Shown here: piece after piece, positions 19,026-27,822 of the stretch | Layout: each line of letters begins with the position of its first letter | How positions within the stretch are numbered: the stretch's first letter is position 1 | Source of the DNA: an uncultured Paracoccaceae bacterium | Lineage (GTDB): Bacteria; Pseudomonadota; Alphaproteobacteria; Rhodobacterales; Rhodobacteraceae | Reading direction: 5' to 3' | Length of the DNA stretch: 64,000 nt | NCBI GenBank assembly: GCA_943787785.1 | Contig: CALSNT010000013.1 | Coordinates: 47,548-111,547 of the forward strand | The notes under the pieces: generated by a model | Database searches by the model: none | What the model was told of the DNA's origin: nothing | What the model saw: the letters and a program-made list of their open reading frames with translations, nothing else | Made by a program: the position numbers and the translations under genes

Positions 19026-20129
19026 TCACACGGCAGCGCCGACCATGTCACTGATGAGCCCCGATACGAAAGCATCAAATCCGGCGCTTGGCTGTCGCGC
19101 GGCGAAGGTTTCGGCAAACGGGTCTGGTGCGTGGATATCCGCACCGCACAGCTGCTGGATAACCCGGTGGCCGCAAAACGGCACGTGGACCTCAGAATAC
19201 CCGCCCTCATGCACAAGAACCAACCGGCCTCCGCACAGCTCGTCAGCGGCTTGCATTGTCATCCTGGTCAACGCGCCAAAGGTGTTCGACGTCGCCAACA
19301 TCCGCCCTAAAGGGTCGATGGCCGAGGCATCAAAGCCGCAGGCCACCACGATCACGTCCGGTTGAAACCGGGCCAGCGCTGGCAGGACCAGACGTTCCAT
19401 CGCCTCGGTATACCCTGCGTGCCCGGTACCGGGCGGAAGTGGAATGTTGAGGTTCGCACCAATTCCAGACCCTTCGCCGCGATCCGTGAAATCTCCGGTG
19501 TCCAGCGGATAGTTGCGTTCCTGATGCAACGAAATTGTGAGGACATCAGCGTGATCATAGAAAACCGCCTCGGTTCCATTGCCATGATGCACGTCCCAGT
19601 CGAGCACGGCGACGCGCCCCGCCAGCCCGTCGGCCAATGCTGCTTGGACCGCGATGGCGATATTGGCCAACAGGCAGAACCCATTGGGAAAATCTGGCAG
19701 GCAGTGGTGGCCGGGTGGGCGCGACAGAGCATAGGCGTTGCCGACCTTGCCGGTCAGTACGTCGAACAGCGCGGTCTTCGCCAGCCCGGCGGACAATGCT
19801 GCGGTTTCATACCCACCGCGCCCGAAGGGGGTGCGCAGGCCGATCTCGCCACCGCCGGCATCTGACATTGCCTTGAACCGGTCGAGGTAGTCCTTGGGAT
19901 GAACCCGCAAAAGATCCTCGGTCGTCGCAGGATCAGCCGACCGAGCGTCCAGAGCCTCCAGCAGCCCCGTCACCCGCATCAGATTGACCAACCGCCGCTT
20001 TGTCTCGGGGTTTTCCGGCAGCCCGGCCCCGCTCGGCGGCTGCACAAGCCCGCCGACCTGCAGTGTGAACGCATAGTCGCCGCCGGAGTGCCACAGACAG
20101 CGCTCATCCCATAGGAACGCAGTCGTCAT
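19026..20129 (-). CDS. class II histone deacetylase-like amidohydrolase
   Basis: 367 aa, full length for bacterial class II HDAC homologues (acetylpolyamine amidohydrolase/HDAH type). The zinc site is visible: ALSRPPGHHC with the charge-relay histidines, then VLDWDVHHGNGT with Asp and His ligands, then ACGFDASAIDPLG with the second Asp. These enzymes remove acetyl or longer acyl groups from small amines or lysines. The substrate cannot be deduced from the neighbours, which are a nitroreductase downstream and a small conserved protein upstream. Confidence 0.93.
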   Translation of the reverse strand: MTTAFLWDERCLWHSGGDYAFTLQVGGLVQPPSGAGLPENPETKRRLVNLMRVTGLLEALDARSADPATTEDLLRVHPKDYLDRFKAMSDAGGGEIGLRTPFGRGGYETAALSAGLAKTALFDVLTGKVGNAYALSRPPGHHCLPDFPNGFCLLANIAIAVQAALADGLAGRVAVLDWDVHHGNGTEAVFYDHADVLTISLHQERNYPLDTGDFTDRGEGSGIGANLNIPLPPGTGHAGYTEAMERLVLPALARFQPDVIVVACGFDASAIDPLGRMLATSNTFGALTRMTMQAADELCGGRLVLVHEGGYSEVHVPFCGHRVIQQLCGADIHAPDPFAETFAARQPSAGFDAFVSGLISDMVGAAV

Positions 20130-20264
20130 CGCCGAACTTCCACGTGAGCGCGCGGCAGGGCCGGTGACCGGGGGATGTCCGCCCCCCGAAGTCGAGGGCC
20201 AGGGCCGTGGGCGCCACCCGGGGATGTTTTTTGCAGAAAGACGATCAGGGAACGGTGCAGGGGG

Positions 20265-20513
20265 TTACCCATCGCGATGACTTGGGCGTGCCAGTTGATA
20301 ACTTCCTTCGGGCAGGTCCAGCGCGGCGGACAGGTCGCGCAGCTGGGCCATCGACAGGGAAATGCGGTGCAGCCGGTCGGTGGTGGTGTTGAGTTGTTCC
20401 AGCGTCACCACCTCCTCGAAGGCATTGATGGTGACGTCGTCTTCGCGGTGCGGCGCGGGGTCATCGACGAGGGTGATGACGGTGGCGTCAAAGGTGTGTT
20501 CGATGGTAAACAT
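20265..20513 (-). CDS. small conserved hypothetical protein (82 aa)
   Basis: 82 aa from the ATG at 20513. The sequence (MFTIEHTFDATVITLVDD, then EDVTINAFEEVVTLEQ, ending MAQLRDLSAALDLPEGSYQ) has the even composition of a real protein. From memory it resembles a short family common in Rhodobacterales, with no assigned function. It is predicted soluble, with alternating beta strands and a C-terminal helix. It is divergent from the M48 protease gene across about 80 bases. The open frame extends further upstream, but only as antisense to the protease gene. Confidence 0.6.
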   Translation of the reverse strand: MFTIEHTFDATVITLVDDPAPHREDDVTINAFEEVVTLEQLNTTTDRLHRISLSMAQLRDLSAALDLPEGSYQLARPSHRDG

Positions 20514-20594
20514 TGCGTCAGATTGGGGCGCGGAATGCCGCTTGGCAAGGGTGCAGGGCTGGCCTTCGTCCGCGCGACAGCTATTTTGCCATGT

Positions 20595-21332
20595 ATGAGC
20601 AACTTTGATCCTTTCAAACTGATTTGCCGGGCTGTGCTGCTCGCCGCATCCGCAAGCCTTCTGGCGGCCTGCGAGCCTGTCGTTGGCCTTCCGGCGGCCA
20701 CTCCGGTCGCAGCGCTGCCCGAGGCTGGCCCCCGCACAGACGCTCGTACAGCGGTGGACAATTTTGTCACCGTTGCCAAGCGCTTGGAACCGGTCGCCGA
20801 GCGTACGTGCCGGGCTGAAACACGCAATGTGAACTGCGATTTTCAGATCGTCGTCGATGACCAGGTCGATTTGCCTCCGAACGCGTTTCAGACGCTGGAC
20901 GCGCAGGGCCGCCCGATCATCGGGTTCACCATTGCGTTGATCGCCGATGCACGCAATCAGGACGAGCTGGCGCTGATCCTGGGGCACGAGGCGGCGCACC
21001 ACATCCTTGGACATATCCCGCAGCAACAGCAGACCGCCATGGCCGGGGCGTTGCTGGCCGGGGTTCTAGCTGCCGCGACGGGTTTTGGGGACGCTGGTGT
21101 GCAGGATGCGCAGAACATCGGAGCGTCGCTTGGTGCACGGCAGTTTGCCAAGAGTTTCGAGTTGCAGGCCGATGAGCTTGGAACAAAAATCGCGCAGCAA
21201 TCCGGGTTCGATCCAGTGAACGGAGCGGCCTATTTCGGGCGCATTCCCGACCCCGGAAACCGGTTCCTCGGTACGCACCCGCCCAATGGTGACCGGGTCG
21301 CCCTCATCCGGCGCACCGCTGCGGGTGGTTAA
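20595..21332 (+). CDS. M48-family metalloprotease lipoprotein
   Basis: 245 aa from the ATG at 20595, which gives a lipoprotein signal peptide (AVLLAASASLLAACEP) with lipobox LAAC. The gluzincin motif HEAAHH follows in LALILGHEAAHHILGH, and the downstream glutamate lies in SFELQADELGTKIA, which is the third zinc ligand in M48 (ELxAD). The ending HPPNGDRVALIR is also typical. It is probably an outer- or inner-membrane-anchored periplasmic protease of the LoiP/YcaL/BepA-related quality-control group. It lacks TPR repeats. Confidence 0.9.
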   Translation: MSNFDPFKLICRAVLLAASASLLAACEPVVGLPAATPVAALPEAGPRTDARTAVDNFVTVAKRLEPVAERTCRAETRNVNCDFQIVVDDQVDLPPNAFQTLDAQGRPIIGFTIALIADARNQDELALILGHEAAHHILGHIPQQQQTAMAGALLAGVLAAATGFGDAGVQDAQNIGASLGARQFAKSFELQADELGTKIAQQSGFDPVNGAAYFGRIPDPGNRFLGTHPPNGDRVALIRRTAAGG

Positions 21333-21381
21333 GGCCGATTGACCTCAGGCCCCCTCGTCTCGCAGTCTGCGCCAGAAAGAA

Positions 21382-21747
21382 ATGGGGTGGGTGATGATCC
21401 GGGAAGAGTGGCAGCGTTTCTGGAAACGGGTGATTTGGTCGTGGCACGGATGGGCCGATACCTGGCGGACCGAGAAAAGCCTGCATCAGTGGGTGGTCGT
21501 CAACGTCGTCTCGGCCGGGTTTGCCTTGTGGTTGGATCTGTCCGGGGGTGAGCGGGCGCTGATCCTGGCGCTCGGCATCCTGATACTGGCAGCCGAGTTG
21601 ATGAATACCGCGATGGAAACCGCGATCGACTATATTTCCGAGGAGCAACATCCGCTGGCCAAGAAGGCAAAGGATGCGGGGAGCGCCGCTGTGGCGATCA
21701 CCGGGATTGCAGGCGGCGTTGCGTGGATTGCCGTACTGGTGGGGTAG
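21382..21747 (+). CDS. dgkA: diacylglycerol kinase
   Basis: 121 aa integral membrane enzyme that phosphorylates diacylglycerol to phosphatidate for lipid recycling. It has three hydrophobic segments and the signature ILAAELMNTAMETAIDYISE, followed by HPLAKKAKDAGSAAVAI; the catalytic Glu and the DgkA Asn and Glu residues are present. The start is ATG at 21382 or possibly ATG at 21394. It follows the M48 gene by about 50 bases and may be cotranscribed. Confidence 0.93.
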   Translation: MGWVMIREEWQRFWKRVIWSWHGWADTWRTEKSLHQWVVVNVVSAGFALWLDLSGGERALILALGILILAAELMNTAMETAIDYISEEQHPLAKKAKDAGSAAVAITGIAGGVAWIAVLVG

Positions 21748-21779
21748 GGGGCGACGGTGGGCGGGAATTGGCCCTGCGT

Positions 21780-21987
21780 GGACGTTTGCGTTGGACTCAA
21801 CCTTAGACCGGAATCAAGGCGAAGCCGCCGGGCGAGCGCCTGACCGTCCCGCGGTCTGGCGCTTTGGAAAAGTCGCACATCCCTTTTATGTCACCGCCAA
21901 AGCTGCAACATAAATTGCCCTGATGACCGTTGCTGCGCCAGCCCCCGGTCAGGCACCCGCCCGGCTTGCGTACCTATCGTACGAATG
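21780..21987 (+). repeat. structured intergenic repeat, copy B
   Basis: The inverted partner of 17264-17467. The hairpin AGCGCCTGACCG / CGGTCTGGCGCT here has a five-base loop absent from copy A. Both copies can encode the short peptide start MTVAAPAPGQAPA (ATG at 21923 in this copy), but there is no ribosome binding site, so coding is doubtful. It lies between the dgkA and DEAD-box helicase stop codons. Confidence 0.8.
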
Positions 21988-22037
21988 TCTGCTCTAGGCC
22001 AAACGGTTTCCAGGCGCCTAGAGCGTCCGCTTGGCCC

Positions 22038-23243
22038 TCAGGCCGCGCGCCGTCCCTGTGGCCGTCCACGCGACCGCTGCCGCTGTTGCGGCTTCTTCGC
22101 CGGTTTCTTCGCGTTGGCCCAACGTTGCCCGCTTGCGACCGGAATATCCGCCTTCATGAATTTCTCGATCTGGAACAGCTCGGAAATCTCGTCCTGGGAA
22201 CAGAAGGTCACCGACTGCCCGGACCGTCCGGCGCGCGCGGTACGGCCGATCCGGTGGACGTAGTTCTCGGCCACGTTCGGCAAGTCATAGTTATAGACGA
22301 AGCCGATGCCCGGAATGTCGATGCCACGGGCCGCCACATCGGTGGCGACCAACACGCGGATCTCGCCCGATTTCAGCTCTCGAATGGCGCGGTCTCGCTG
22401 ACCCTGGCTTTTGTTGCCGTGGATCGAGCTTGCCGCGAAGCCCGCGTTCACCAGCTTTTTCATCAGTTTCTCGGCACCATGTTTAGTGCGCGAGAATACC
22501 AGTGCAGTTTCATCGCGGTGACCGTCGAGATGTTCGATCAGCTTGGCAACTTTGCCAGCCTGCTCGACGAAATGCACCGATTGCTCAACCTTGTCTGCGG
22601 CCTTGCCTTGCGGCGCGACTTCGACCCGGACCGGGTCTTTCAGATAGGCGTTGGACAATTCGGCCATCGCCTTGGGCATGGTGGCCGAGAACATCATCGT
22701 CTGGCGTTCGTCTGCCAACAGCGGCGCGATCCGGCGCAGAGCGTGGATAAAGCCGAGGTCCAGCATGTGATCCGCCTCATCCAGTACCAGAAAACGGGTC
22801 TGGTCGAGGAACACGGCCTTGCGGTCCACCAGGTCGATCAATCGGCCCGGCGTGGCGACCAGCAGGTCGGTGCCGCGCTGCAGTCGGTTCACTTGAGCGT
22901 TGATCGACACACCGCCGACCACCAGCGTCACGCGCAAGTGGCTGTCACGGGTATAGGCGGCCAGATTATCGGCAATCTGTTTTGCCAACTCGCGCGTCGG
23001 GGCCAGGATCAGCCCAGCGGCAGTTTTCGAAGCGGGTTTCACGCCCGCCTTGGTCAGCGCGTGGATCAGCGGCAGACCAAAGGCGGCGGTCTTGCCGGTG
23101 CCGGTCTGGGCAATGCCCATCACGTCGCGGCCATTCATCGCGTGGGGGATTGCCTGTTTCTGGATCGGCGTCGGATCGGTAATGCCTTGTTCGGCGAGTT
23201 TCGCCACAAGGCGGGGCGCGAGGCCCAGCATGTCAAAGTCCAT
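22038..23243 (-). CDS. DEAD-box RNA helicase (RhlE-like)
   Basis: 401 aa from the ATG at 23243, preceded by the purine-rich GAGAGAGA ribosome binding region; the open frame runs to 23534 without family resemblance. Helicase motifs in order are the Q motif (GITDPTPIQKQAIP), I (AQTGTGKTAAF), Ia (PTRELAKQI), Ib (TPGRLIDL), II DEAD (LVLDEADHML), III (FSATMP), IV-V (LVATDVAARGIDI) and VI (YVHRIGRTARAGRSG). The tail is basic (KKPAKKPQQRQRSRGRP) and binds RNA. It probably works in ribosome assembly or cold-stress RNA remodelling. Confidence 0.95.
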   Translation of the reverse strand: MDFDMLGLAPRLVAKLAEQGITDPTPIQKQAIPHAMNGRDVMGIAQTGTGKTAAFGLPLIHALTKAGVKPASKTAAGLILAPTRELAKQIADNLAAYTRDSHLRVTLVVGGVSINAQVNRLQRGTDLLVATPGRLIDLVDRKAVFLDQTRFLVLDEADHMLDLGFIHALRRIAPLLADERQTMMFSATMPKAMAELSNAYLKDPVRVEVAPQGKAADKVEQSVHFVEQAGKVAKLIEHLDGHRDETALVFSRTKHGAEKLMKKLVNAGFAASSIHGNKSQGQRDRAIRELKSGEIRVLVATDVAARGIDIPGIGFVYNYDLPNVAENYVHRIGRTARAGRSGQSVTFCSQDEISELFQIEKFMKADIPVASGQRWANAKKPAKKPQQRQRSRGRPQGRRAA

Positions 23244-23588
23244 TATATTCTCTCTCTCGCGGGTCGCGTTCGGCCCGCACAAATAAATCAGTTCGGCAGC
23301 GCGGAGGGCGCAGCCGGGTACGTTTCGGGTTCTCGCCAAGGGCTGACGGTCGGGCAGAATTGCCCGATGGCCGCTTTGGCGCTGGCCCCCCGTGCGTGAT
23401 GTGGGAAACTGTCTGATGATCGGTCGGGTGGCTGTCTGGCCTCTGCTCACGCGGCAGACTGACGGATCGTTGAGGCGCATATCGCCGCGGTGCAGCAATA
23501 TGTCAAGGGTGTTTCCCCTTTTCTCATCATCCAACTGTGACGCTCAGGCGCTCGCCCTACGCCGTTCCGGGCAAGTATTATCCTGCTG
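23244..23588. other. 345-bp gap upstream of the DEAD-box helicase gene
   Basis: A long 5' region sits between the SDR stop and the helicase start; cold-regulated helicase genes often have long leaders, but no cold-shock box could be recognised. It contains CGGGCAGAATTGCCCG, a small hairpin, at about 23352-23367. It also contains a partial match to the CAGGCGCTCGCC repeat core at 23545-23556. Confidence 0.4.
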
Positions 23589-24356
23589 TTACCGCAACCC
23601 CATCTGATCGGCCGACGCGTTTGCCGACACGCCGCCGTCCACCTCGATGTTTGCACCGCGCACCCAGGCGCTGGCCGGGCTGGCGAGGAAGGCGATGACC
23701 TCGGCAATATCCTCTGGTTTCCCCGCCCCGCCCGTGCGGGCCATGGCCCTAGTCGCGCGATCACCGAAGGCGGTGACGAAATCGGCTAGGATTCCGGTAT
23801 CGACCGCAGCTGGACTGACCGTATTGGCACGCAGACCGAGGGCAAACAGCCGTTCGGTGTTAGCTTTGGTCCAGACGATCACCGCCTCTTTGGACAGATC
23901 ATAGGCGCGGATCGGGTCGATGCTGTGGTCAGCGATAAAGGCAGGCAATGCCAAAGGATCTTCCAGCGAGAGGAGCGCCTTTGCCTGCGCGGCATTCTCG
24001 GCCCAGCGCGCGCCAGCGCGGGACGCCGTCGTCACGATGGCGGCACCGGGGGCGAGTATAGGCAATAAAGCCTCGACCAGTGCCACAAGCCCCAGGGCGT
24101 TCACGGCGAGGATCTTGGCTTCCAACCCCTTGCGTGGCGGCAAACCGGCGTTGTTGATAAGTGCGTCAAATGGCCCTTCAACCTGCGCGGCGGCGGCCCG
24201 GATCGCCTCGATATCCGACATATCGACAGGAATCCATTTGTCGACGCCCGCGGGTTCGGCGATGTCGAAGGCGGTGACGTTGTGCCCGTCGCCTTTCAGG
24301 CGCGCAACGGTGGCCGCGCCAATCCCGCTGGCCGCCCCGGTGATTGCAATACGCAT
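23589..24356 (-). CDS. short-chain dehydrogenase/reductase
   Basis: 255 aa from the ATG at 24356, chosen because the Rossmann fold starts immediately (MRIAITGAASGIGAATVARL, the TGxxxGxG cofactor motif). NNAG lies in ALINNAGLPPRKG, and the catalytic Ser-Tyr-Lys is seen as TTASRAG and AYDLSKEA (YxxxK). The end GANIEVDGGVSA is typical of classical SDRs. The D37 equivalent (AFDIAEP) suggests NAD(H) preference. It is divergent from the aldehyde dehydrogenase operon and may share its regulation, though no shared operator was identified. Confidence 0.92.
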   Translation of the reverse strand: MRIAITGAASGIGAATVARLKGDGHNVTAFDIAEPAGVDKWIPVDMSDIEAIRAAAAQVEGPFDALINNAGLPPRKGLEAKILAVNALGLVALVEALLPILAPGAAIVTTASRAGARWAENAAQAKALLSLEDPLALPAFIADHSIDPIRAYDLSKEAVIVWTKANTERLFALGLRANTVSPAAVDTGILADFVTAFGDRATRAMARTGGAGKPEDIAEVIAFLASPASAWVRGANIEVDGGVSANASADQMGLR

Positions 24357-24513
24357 GATGCAGCCTCCCATGATTGACGCCTCAGAAAACACGTCGATTT
24401 CAGCCGTGTCCAGTCGGTTCCGAGCCCGCACGAAGTACCGTCGCCTGCCATTGAAAAAATGGCTTTCGCGCGCTGAAGGCTGAGTTAGGCTGCGAACCGG
24501 GGAGGGTCTGCAG

Positions 24514-25992
24514 ATGGTCAGGGCTGAGACGCTGAAGATGCTGATTGGCGGTGAGTGGGTGGCGGCCAGCGATGGCGGCACGTTCGAGACATTTGATCCC
24601 GCCAGCGGCAAGGTCTGGGCACGGGTGCCCGAGGCGACCGAGGCGGACGTGGATCGCGCAGTGCGTGCCGCCGATGCCGCCCTCACCGGACCCTGGGGTG
24701 CGATGACGCCGACCGAGCGTGGCAAGTGCCTGCGCCGGTTGGGCGATCTGCTGTCCGAAAACTCCGAGGCGCTGGGCCGGGTTGAGACCCGCGACACCGG
24801 CAAGATGTTCAAGGAAACGGCCTGGCAGGCGAAATACATCGCGGAGTTTTTCCACTTCTTCGCCGGGGCTGCCGATAAGATTTCGGGCGAGACATTGCCG
24901 ATCGACAAGCCCGATATGTTCGTCTTTACAGACCGCGAACCGCTGGGCGTGATTGCTGCCGTGGTGCCGTGGAATTCTCAGCTGTTCCTGAGTGCCGTCA
25001 AAATCGGTCCGGCATTGGCGGCGGGCAATACCATCGTCCTGAAAGCCTCCGAACATGGCCCTGCGCCGCTACTGGAATTCGGGCGATTGATCGCCAAGGC
25101 GGGCATCCCCGACGGTGTGGTCAACATCGTCACCGGACATGGTGAGCCTTGCGGGCGGGCGCTGACCTCGCATCGGCTGGTAGCGCGAGTGTCGTTCACC
25201 GGCGGCCCGGTCTCTGCCGCGCATGTGATCCGCAACACGGCGGAGAATTTCGCGGAACTCAGCCTGGAGTTGGGCGGAAAATCCCCATTCATCGTCTTCG
25301 ACGACGCGAATATCGAAAGCGCGGTGAATGGCTCGGTGGCGGGGATATTCGGGGCGACGGGGCAAAGTTGTGTTGCGGGCTCACGTCTGTACCTGCACGA
25401 GGATATTGCGGACGATTTTCTCTCCCGAATGGTGAAGATTGCCGAAGGCATCACCATTGGCGACCCGCAGGCCGAGGCCACCGAGATGGGGCCGCTGTGC
25501 ACGCAAGGCCAGTTGGATCACATCGAGGCGCAGGTGGCGCTGGCGGCGGAGGAAGGCGGCAAGGTTCTGACCGGCGGCGCGCGGCCCGATGGCCTCGATG
25601 GCCTCTATTTCCAGCCGACAATCATCGACTGCCCGCGTCAGGACCTGACCATCGTGGACACGGAGCTGTTTGGTCCGGTGCTTAGCGTTCAGAGGTTCAA
25701 GACCGAAGACGAGGTCGTTACGCTGGCCAACGACACCAAGCACGGGCTTGCCGCCGGGATTTTCACGCGGGACTCGGCGCGCTCGTTGCGTATGGCAAAA
25801 CGGGTGAAAGCCGGGATCGTCTGGGTCAACACCTACCGCGCGATCAGCCCGATTGCCGAATTCGGCGGCATGAAGACCAGCGGCTATGGTCGCGAAAGCG
25901 GATTCCAGGCGATCTATGACTACACCCGCCCCAAGACCGTCTGGATGAACCTGTCCGATGACCCGATTGCCAACCCCTTTCAGCCCCGGTGA
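24514..25992 (+). CDS. aldehyde dehydrogenase (NAD(P)+)
   Basis: 492 aa, standard length of the ALDH superfamily. The cofactor-binding VVPWNSQLF and KASEHGPAP, the general base in LSLELGGKSPF (Glu), and the nucleophile in GATGQSCVAGSR (Cys) are all present. The C-terminal FGGMKTSGYGRESG follows the betaine-aldehyde/vanillin-type pattern. It is first in an apparent operon with a luciferase-like monooxygenase, an alpha/beta hydrolase and a ThDP enzyme, so it probably oxidises an aldehyde produced by those enzymes. The exact substrate is unknown. Confidence 0.95.
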   Translation: MVRAETLKMLIGGEWVAASDGGTFETFDPASGKVWARVPEATEADVDRAVRAADAALTGPWGAMTPTERGKCLRRLGDLLSENSEALGRVETRDTGKMFKETAWQAKYIAEFFHFFAGAADKISGETLPIDKPDMFVFTDREPLGVIAAVVPWNSQLFLSAVKIGPALAAGNTIVLKASEHGPAPLLEFGRLIAKAGIPDGVVNIVTGHGEPCGRALTSHRLVARVSFTGGPVSAAHVIRNTAENFAELSLELGGKSPFIVFDDANIESAVNGSVAGIFGATGQSCVAGSRLYLHEDIADDFLSRMVKIAEGITIGDPQAEATEMGPLCTQGQLDHIEAQVALAAEEGGKVLTGGARPDGLDGLYFQPTIIDCPRQDLTIVDTELFGPVLSVQRFKTEDEVVTLANDTKHGLAAGIFTRDSARSLRMAKRVKAGIVWVNTYRAISPIAEFGGMKTSGYGRESGFQAIYDYTRPKTVWMNLSDDPIANPFQPR

Positions 25993-25997
25993 GCCCC

Positions 25998-27032
25998 ATG
26001 AAATTCCACATCGCCATCAACCTTGAACGCATGGACGACACCGCCGACATGGCCGAGGTGCGCGCCCATACCGAAGACATGATCCGTATGGCCGATGCCG
26101 CGGGGTTCGAAGTTGCCTGGGCGGCTGAACACCACGCGCTGGAAATGACCATTGCGCCGAACCCGTTCCAGATCCTGACCTGGTGGGCCGGCATCACCGA
26201 GAACATCCGCCTCGGCTGCGGGGTCGCAAATGCCGCCTATTGGCATCCGATCAACATCGCGGGCGAGGCGGCGCTGGTCGATCTGCTGTCGGGCGGGCGG
26301 CTGGAATTCGGCCTTGGCTCGGGTGCGTATCAGAGGGAGTTTGACCGGATGCGCCCCGGCCTCGACCAGAAGGACAGCTATAAATACATGCAGGAAATGC
26401 TGCCGCTGGTCCGCGATTTGTGGAAGGGCGACGTTGATCACGACGGCGAGTACTGGCAATTCCCCAAGGCGACCTCCTGCCCGAAACCGGTGCAAGACCC
26501 GGTGCCGGTCTGGGTCGCGGCGCGATCACCCGTCACCTTTGACCACGCCGTCGCCAACGACTGCAACGTGATGAGCTGGCCGCTGACCATGCCGTTTTTC
26601 GAGGCCGAGAAATACCGGGCGCAACTGGATGAGGCCATCGCCAAGGCGGGTGGCGATTGGTCTGGGCGTTTCGCTATGATGCGCCATACGGCTGTTTATG
26701 CCAATGAAGCCGACCGCGCAGCGACGATGGAGGCGATCCGCAACGTGCTGGGCATGTTCGGCAATCTGATGATGAAGAAGGGCGACGTGGTGAACGGCTT
26801 CCCCGACCGCGTGCCATTTGAGGAGTTGGAGGGCAACGTCCGGGTCGATCCGGCAATGCTGGAAGAAAACCTGATGTTCGGCTCTCCCGAAACCGTTATC
26901 GAGAAGCTGCGCAATTACGAAGCGCTGGGCGTCGATGCGTTCATCTACTATGCCTCGATGGGCCTTGGAATGGCCGAGCAGAAGCGCTCGCTGAGGCTCT
27001 TCATAGAACAGGTGATGCCGGAATTTGGCTGA
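25998..27032 (+). CDS. LLM-class (luciferase-like) flavin-dependent monooxygenase
   Basis: 344 aa from the ATG at 25998; a GTG at 25989 overlapping the ALDH stop is an alternative. It is a TIM-barrel bacterial-luciferase-family protein. Seen are AAGFEVAWAAEHHALEM, then IRLGCGVANAAYWHPINIAGEAALVDLLSGGRLEFGLGSG, the core family blocks, and VWVAARSPVTFDHAVAN for FMN phosphate binding. Such enzymes use reduced FMN and O2 to oxygenate carbonyls, sulfonates or heterocycles. A flavin reductase is not encoded next to it. It is embedded in the ALDH-led operon. Confidence 0.93.
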   Translation: MKFHIAINLERMDDTADMAEVRAHTEDMIRMADAAGFEVAWAAEHHALEMTIAPNPFQILTWWAGITENIRLGCGVANAAYWHPINIAGEAALVDLLSGGRLEFGLGSGAYQREFDRMRPGLDQKDSYKYMQEMLPLVRDLWKGDVDHDGEYWQFPKATSCPKPVQDPVPVWVAARSPVTFDHAVANDCNVMSWPLTMPFFEAEKYRAQLDEAIAKAGGDWSGRFAMMRHTAVYANEADRAATMEAIRNVLGMFGNLMMKKGDVVNGFPDRVPFEELEGNVRVDPAMLEENLMFGSPETVIEKLRNYEALGVDAFIYYASMGLGMAEQKRSLRLFIEQVMPEFG

Positions 27033-27033
27033 A

Positions 27034-27822
27034 ATGTCGCCAGATGGGACGGCCTATACCCTGTCGGGGCCAGTTGACGCGCCGGTTGTGGCGCTGATCC
27101 ACGGGCTGGGGTTGTGCCGGGATGTCTGGGCCGGGTTGCTGCCCGCGTTTGAAGGGCGCTACCGGGTGTTGAACTACGATCTGTTCGGGCATGGGCAGTC
27201 AGTTCCTGCGCCCGAAAAGGCCTCGCTGACTGTCTATTCTGATCAACTGGCCGGGTTGCTGGATCATGTTGGAGTGGATCGCGCAGCGGTGGTTGGATTC
27301 TCGATTGGCGGGATGATTAACCGGCGGTTTGCGCTGGATCATGGCGGGCGACTGAGCGCGCTCGTGATCCTGAATTCACCTCATGATCGTGGGGCCAAAG
27401 GGCAGACACTGGTGGAAGATCGGGCCGCGAAGGTACGGAAGCAGGGGGCGTTTTCAACGTTCGACGAAGCCCTGAAACGCTGGTTCACGCCAGAGTTTCT
27501 GGCCTCGGACGCCGCTGGGCCCCGGCTGGTGCGCGAATGTAGAAGCCAGGTAGATCCCGAAAGCTACGCGCAGGCGGCCTGGGTGCTGGCCAACGGGGTG
27601 CGCGAACTGATCGCGCCCGATCCGCTGATCACCGCGCCGACCCTCGTGATGACTTGCGAAAACGACACCGGTTCCACACCTGCGATGAGCCGACACATCG
27701 CCGCCGAAATACCGGAGGCGGAGCTGAGCATTGTTCCTCGCCTGCAACACCTGGGGCTGATGGAGGACGCGAGTGCGTTCACCGCCCCGATCATCGATTT
27801 CCTTGAAAGGACGCTGAAATGA
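27034..27822 (+). CDS. alpha/beta-fold hydrolase
   Basis: 262 aa from the ATG at 27034; a TTG at 27025 overlapping the preceding stop is possible. The oxyanion HG motif (VALIHGLGLCRDVW), the nucleophile elbow GFSIGG in AAVVGFSIGGMINRRF, the acid in MTCENDTGSTP, and the terminal catalytic His in VPRLQHLGLMED make a complete triad. It resembles 3-oxoadipate enol-lactonase-type hydrolases (PcaD-like) in layout. Located between the monooxygenase and ThDP enzyme, it could hydrolyse an ester or lactone formed by the oxygenase. Confidence 0.9.
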   Translation: MSPDGTAYTLSGPVDAPVVALIHGLGLCRDVWAGLLPAFEGRYRVLNYDLFGHGQSVPAPEKASLTVYSDQLAGLLDHVGVDRAAVVGFSIGGMINRRFALDHGGRLSALVILNSPHDRGAKGQTLVEDRAAKVRKQGAFSTFDEALKRWFTPEFLASDAAGPRLVRECRSQVDPESYAQAAWVLANGVRELIAPDPLITAPTLVMTCENDTGSTPAMSRHIAAEIPEAELSIVPRLQHLGLMEDASAFTAPIIDFLERTLK

